A stretch of 64,000 nucleotides of DNA from Membranipora membranacea. Its lineage: Eukaryota > Bryozoa > Gymnolaemata > Cheilostomatida > Membraniporidae. Positions within the stretch are counted from its first letter, which is position 1, and each line of letters begins with the position of its first letter. The stretch is taken from NCBI GenBank assembly GCA_914767715.1, contig OU612066.1:27254283-27318282 (forward strand), given 5' to 3'. The notes under the pieces were generated by a model. The model was not told the origin of the DNA, made no database searches, and saw nothing but the letters and a program-made list of their open reading frames with translations. Made by a program: the position numbers and the translations under genes. This document shows positions 60,201-64,000 of the stretch, one piece after another.

Positions 60201-63200
60201 TACCAAAAAAGATCCTGACACATCGCCTTTAACAAGACCTACAACAAGACACCATTTTACCACATATATTGGCTGAGCGTCTATTAATCAAGGGCTCCCT
60301 GTCATTTTTACCAAACTTATTGTATCTTTTCTTAGTAACCGTACCCAACGTGTGCGTATAGGAGACCATAAGTCATCGAATATTGAATCCAGTACAGGAT
60401 GTCCACAAGGCTGTGTTTTATCCCCTCTTTTATTTTCCATCTATACTGACGCTATCAGATCACAACATCCAAATGTTCACATTTTAAAATATGCTGATGA
60501 CATGGCCATTGTAGGCCTTTTAAACCATAAGGAATCAGATCAGTCTTATTTTGATGCTATAAATCACTTTTCTACCTGGTGTATAGAGAGCAATCTCATT
60601 TTAAACACAGATAAAACCAAAGAGATGGTCCTTGATTTTAGCAGAACCCACACTCTGACTTCTTCTGTTTTTATTGGTATTCAAGAGATCGAAAAGGAAT
60701 GTGATTTTAAATACCTGGGTACTATTTTTAGCGATGATCTCAAATGGCATAATAACTCTGATGCTATTTATAAGAAACTTAAAAGCAGATTTTATGCTTG
60801 TTTCAAATTTAAATCATTTAATCCGTCCTATGAGCAGTGTCAGCATTTTATCCAGACTCTGATTTTACATATTCTTATGTACAATGCTGAGCTATGGTTT
60901 TATTCATGTACCGAAGGTGAACATAACATGCTGCTCAAACCTTTTACCCGTGCTAAATTCAACTGTGATATTAAGGAACTAGTCACTCAACGCATTTTTA
61001 GAACTGCAGCAGATTTTTGTAGAAACCCAGATCATATTTTAAACCACTGTTATGTGAGCCAGAGGAACTATTTTATTTTACCTCATCATTGATGTTGTGT
61101 AACCAATAAATCTTATCTTATCTTATCTTACCTATGAAATGATCATCATTTGGTTTTCCAAAGCCTTCTTTGTACTGAAGATATCCTTTGTTGAAGACTT
61201 TGGATCCAGTCTTATGTTTCAGTACCGTTATCCATGGGCCATTAGGAGTATCAAGGTCACAGAAAACAGACACAGCTGAGCCATTTATGATTATCTCTTT
61301 AACCTGACTCTTGTCAATTTTGAAGCAAAGGTCTAACTGTGAGACACCAGAACCTAATCAACAAAAGAACAAACAAATCCATTTACTACAAAATGAGTCT
61401 GTAAATCATACCGCATAACGTGATAACTAATAGCAGAGCAGGTAATGCAGTAGATGGGTATCTTTATCAGGTTTGTACTAGCCAAAGGTGGTTGATCAAC
61501 TTATGCAAAAATAACCCAGATATCAGTTGGTACATGCTTTGGCCCTGCCTTTGCAACGGCCAATCAGAGTGACAATTTGTGTCAAACCTAGTAGTAAAAA
61601 TGGAGACTCTTCCATCTTTAATATCCAGTAATTATAGTTGAATGCTGACTTTTATATACACACCTTGAGCATCACCTTGAGCAATTATTAGACTTGAGTT
61701 GAAGGAGCTGGTCAGTAGTGAGGAATCGGCAAGCAACAGGTCAGTAGAACACTCCAAAAGCATATCCCGGTTTTTCACATCAAATGTAAATGCTTGATAG
61801 TTGAACATGTATTGGCTAGAGTTCAGTCGTTTGGCCAGGAATTTTGTTGGTAATCTTTATAAATAAGAAGAAGATACAGGCTTTAAAACAGTACGCAGCC
61901 GCAGGGCAAACACTCTCACAAAATCAGTAGACTTAAGCACCCTGAAATAATTTCAGCAGCATGTTGCGCAATATACAACCGGAAAATTTTAACTCAACCA
62001 GGATGCAGTTCATATAATAAAGCGCGGCTCAGTCGTTATAATCAGTTTAGAGACAAAGAAACCATCTTACCCATCCTTAATAATTGGTTGAGAGTTGACT
62101 CTATCGGTGGATAGAACATTGCAAGTTTGAGGTCTGGCTTTCAGTCCAAAAATATCACTTGAAGCATTAACGTGAATAATATCTCCCTGCTTGAATATGT
62201 TTGTGGTTCTTTTAGACTTTGAGTTTGTGAAGCCACTAACAAACATAAGACTGAAATACAAAAAAAAACACTCCAATCATCAACAACAACAATAAAAACA
62301 TTCTAATGGAAAATCAAGAGGGTGTCTATATATAAATAGTACAACTTCTAGATTTTAGTCACCTCACCCAACATAAATCAACCACCAAGTCATATCAAAT
62401 CCAAATATGATAAGCAGCATTCAGAGTTCCACTGCTGCCTTTTGTGGGTAATGATGAGCAGTCTTTATCTATGGCTGTAAAGAAAAATATTTTACGTAGT
62501 GCACTTGACCACTTGACCCAGTTCAAATGGTATTACTTTGATAACTTCAGTCCTAGTTAACTAATCGAGCTTCTCTTGGGTTCATTTAGTAACTCTGCTC
62601 AATTGATAACAAACGTAGACATGAAATTGTATCGCTTTTACTATTTAAGATTACCTGATGACATCAATAGGATCACGTTCATCAATTCTCATGATAAGAC
62701 GGTTTGGTACAGGGTCAAGACCTTGGCTGATGGTCTTATCTGCTGATAGTTGACATTGGAAAGGGATATTGATTGTGTCAAAAAAGCGCAAACCTCCCAA
62801 CTTCACTTTGGAGTCAAGCACTGTATTTGAATAGATGACATTGTTTCCGCTCAACTGAAAAACAAGAGACACAAGCATGTTGTTTCAAATTTTTTGTTTA
62901 CAATTCATTATATTTCTCTACACAAATCTTTACAAAAATCATTATTCCTAATGATGCTATCCGGTTAGCATAACTACATTATATCATATGCAGCATATTT
63001 ATGTCAGACACCTGAATCTGGACCAATGAGGAGTCTGTTGAACCATCACTCAATGCAAACTGAATTAAAACTTTCTTATCCGGGTATGACCTCGCACTAT
63101 AACCTTTTGATAACTTAAGTTAACTTTGAGTTTAAATGCAAAGAAAATTTGCTAAAATATGTTGGAGTTTCAAAACACGAAAGAGGATTTAAATATTGTT

Positions 63201-63662
63201 TAGGAGGCTCATGAATCAAATTTCTGCTATCATTAGAGAGAATATTAGAAAGAATGAGCATAAACATCAACTAGATTTCACCCCGTGGATGCAGAGCCTG
63301 AAACTTGTGAATGTGAATTTTAATTTAATATTAAGGCCAAGTGCAGCGATATTATTACAAGCTGGACATAAAAAAATTTTCCAAAAAATTTGTAGGCCTC
63401 TGAGCATGACTCGCATTAACTCTATGTCGTGTCATTTGCACAGGCACAACTATTCAATCATAATAAAATTCACATTGTACCTTTCGATCTGTTGCACATT
63501 TGTTGTAATCTGTGTATAACCACACATGAGTAGAGTTTGAGTTTGAAGTACAGTTCGGATCTTTCAAAGTCAAGTGCTCAGGTAAAATGAAATAATACTC
63601 CTTGCTAAAAGTCATGGTCATGCCATATGGGGATGATGAGCAGTCCAAATTAAATCCCTTGG
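54243..63662 (-). CDS. ZP domain - fibrinogen-related domain - ZP domain secreted/extracellular protein (3' 760 codons; 5' end outside window)
   Basis: Exons: 63662-63481, 62854-62655, 62250-62071, 61854-61664, 61353-61132, 59849-59709, 59137-59015, 58615-58484, 57952-57705, 56594-56389, 56053-55850, 55544-55407, 54360-54243 (stop 54243-54245). All thirteen join in phase. Exons 1-4 are a first zona pellucida domain (NLDCSSPYGMTMTFS, NNVIYSNTVL, NIPFQCQL, TFDVKNRDMLLECS). Exons 5-8 are a fibrinogen-related domain: FCDLDTPNGPW, YKEGFGKPNDDHFIGLDF, MRIDLEHEDGDGAYSEY, ELSGYSGDAGD, calcium loop DKDND, and GGWWHRDCSDSC. Exons 9-13 are a second ZP domain (VKLQCLASSMKLTFD, FSIPLINCGAKIE, IVFTNSLVY, LRVALDDCSVSRAS, ESVYLHCSVFVC). 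It ends in CTHNCPKN, a furin-like site KRSLRG, and a hydrophobic TVFASAGPFIFK before the stop. No membrane helix is in this form. ZP modules polymerise extracellular matrices; FReDs bind ligands. Expression and function are unknown. Confidence 0.85.
54767..55257. mobile_element. 491-bp terminal-inverted-repeat element with 9-bp target duplication
   Basis: The left end TAGCCTTGGCAGGCTGTCGG is mirrored by CGACAGCCTGCCCAGGCTA at the right end. GAACACTTA flanks both sides (54758-54766, 55258-55266). The homologous left-arm site (near 42745-42760) has a single ATCACTTAG-like copy and no insert. G-rich/C-rich tracts follow each end. The ends resemble those of the element at 28057 (TAGCCTG). Confidence 0.85.
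56715..57485. repeat. Foldback element in the ZP gene intron
   Basis: About 56715-56975 and 57265-57485 are inverted copies, sharing GGATAGCTGGT, CCAGGGACCT, CAGAAGTGCTGACTTTA and AAAACTTTTTATTTGGGAA. A third partial copy of the last segment lies at 57140-57185. Absent from the left arm. Confidence 0.7.
57545..57626 (+). mobile_element. 3' end of a non-LTR element or SINE with (TATC)n tail
   Basis: GATGAATAAAGTTAC followed by (TATC)n is a typical non-LTR 3' terminus. Only the tail region is present. It ends about 80 bases from ZP gene exon 57705-57952. Confidence 0.5.
60240..61131 (+). mobile_element. 5'-truncated non-LTR retrotransposon ending in (TCTTA)n at a splice site
   Basis: The plus strand encodes the second half of a reverse transcriptase: FLSNRTQRVRIG, GCPQGCVLSPLLFSIYTD, the catalytic YADD box (LKYADDMAIVG), NTDKTKEMVLDF and DFKYLGTIFSDDLKW, to a natural end YFILPHH before the stop at 61090-61092. 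A frameshift near 60290 separates the upstream piece DTILPHILAERLL. A short 3' UTR and (TCTTA)4 tail follow. It is inserted in the intron between FReD exons, antisense to the ZP gene. The long intact reading frame implies a relatively young copy. The family is jockey-superfamily by RT motifs, with a fossil relative at about 15.0-15.5 kb. Confidence 0.88.
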
Positions 63663-63854
63663 CTAAAAATGTGAAAAACTTAATTAAAAGACATGTGAGA
63701 AATGTGAAAGACATGCAGACAAGCTGGAAAAACAGCTGAACCCCCACTACAAGGGGTCTCTACAATGAGTGAGCAATGGATGATCTATCAGTAAGCGATT
63801 GGGAAGTGATCGGTAAGCAATTGGTAAGCGATCGTCAAGAAATCGGTATATATG

Positions 63855-63920
63855 CACTAGCTATTACTGCCAGGCGATTGGTGTCTCAGCAGTTGTGGGT
63901 TCGATTCCCACTAGGAGAGC
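63855..63920 (+). mobile_element. tRNA-like SINE head
   Basis: A perfect T-arm-like hairpin (GTGGG, TTCGATT, CCCAC; 63895-63911) with a box-B match, preceded by a weak box-A-like TAGCTATTACTG. There is no pairing acceptor stem or D-arm, so a SINE fragment is likelier than a tRNA gene. The rest of 63663-64000 is intron or upstream DNA with nothing recognised. Confidence 0.4.
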
Positions 63921-64000
63921 TTTTAAAGGTTCCATCCTCATCGAGCGTATACCTCTCCTATAGGTTAATAGGATAATAATTTTGCTAAATTCCAAAAGGA

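Overview
The window is nuclear DNA of a multicellular animal, most likely an aquatic invertebrate. Genes are split into many short exons with GT-AG borders by long AT-rich introns, the proteins are metazoan orthologues, and introns and intergenic DNA are full of non-LTR retrotransposon fragments, tRNA-derived SINE pieces, foldback elements and small terminal-inverted-repeat (MITE-like) transposons. I cannot name the species. No prokaryotic feature, CRISPR array or complete tRNA/rRNA gene was recognised.

Layout. (1) 751-2863, minus: first four coding exons of a DDX27-type DEAD-box helicase, whose helicase core lies beyond the left edge. (2) 2864-6212: divergent DDX27/FEN1 intergenic region, invaded by a degenerate non-LTR retrotransposon (about 3300-5570, minus). 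(3) 6213-14140, plus: a complete flap endonuclease 1 gene (11 coding exons, 378 aa). (4) 14141-22227: gene-poor repeats with a LINE fossil. (5) 22228-38950, minus: a complete SLC5-family sodium/monocarboxylate-type symporter gene (15 coding exons, about 656 aa), with introns holding hAT-like, foldback and satellite-like repeats. (6) 40201-58623: a large degenerate inverted duplication, arms about 7.4 and 7.7 kb, spacer about 3.4 kb. (7) 54243-63662 and beyond, minus: the 3' part (760 codons visible) of a gene encoding ZP domain - fibrinogen-related domain - ZP domain. Its last exons lie in the right arm. The left arm carries a broken, inverted copy of four of those exons. The spacer holds two extra exons for an acidic stalk and transmembrane tail, phase-compatible with the ZP gene, and the relic of a DIRS-like tyrosine-recombinase retroelement.

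How the genes relate. DDX27 (ribosome biogenesis) and FEN1 (replication/repair) are housekeeping genes in a head-to-head pair. The SLC5 transporter and the ZP-FReD-ZP gene look unrelated to them and to each other. The recurring theme is transposon activity at gene borders: transposon ends sit beside splice sites in FEN1 (exons 3 and 9) and in the ZP gene (a LINE tail supplies the intronic bases of a splice donor). Insertions present in only one arm of the inverted duplication allow target-site duplications to be read directly and the events to be ordered.
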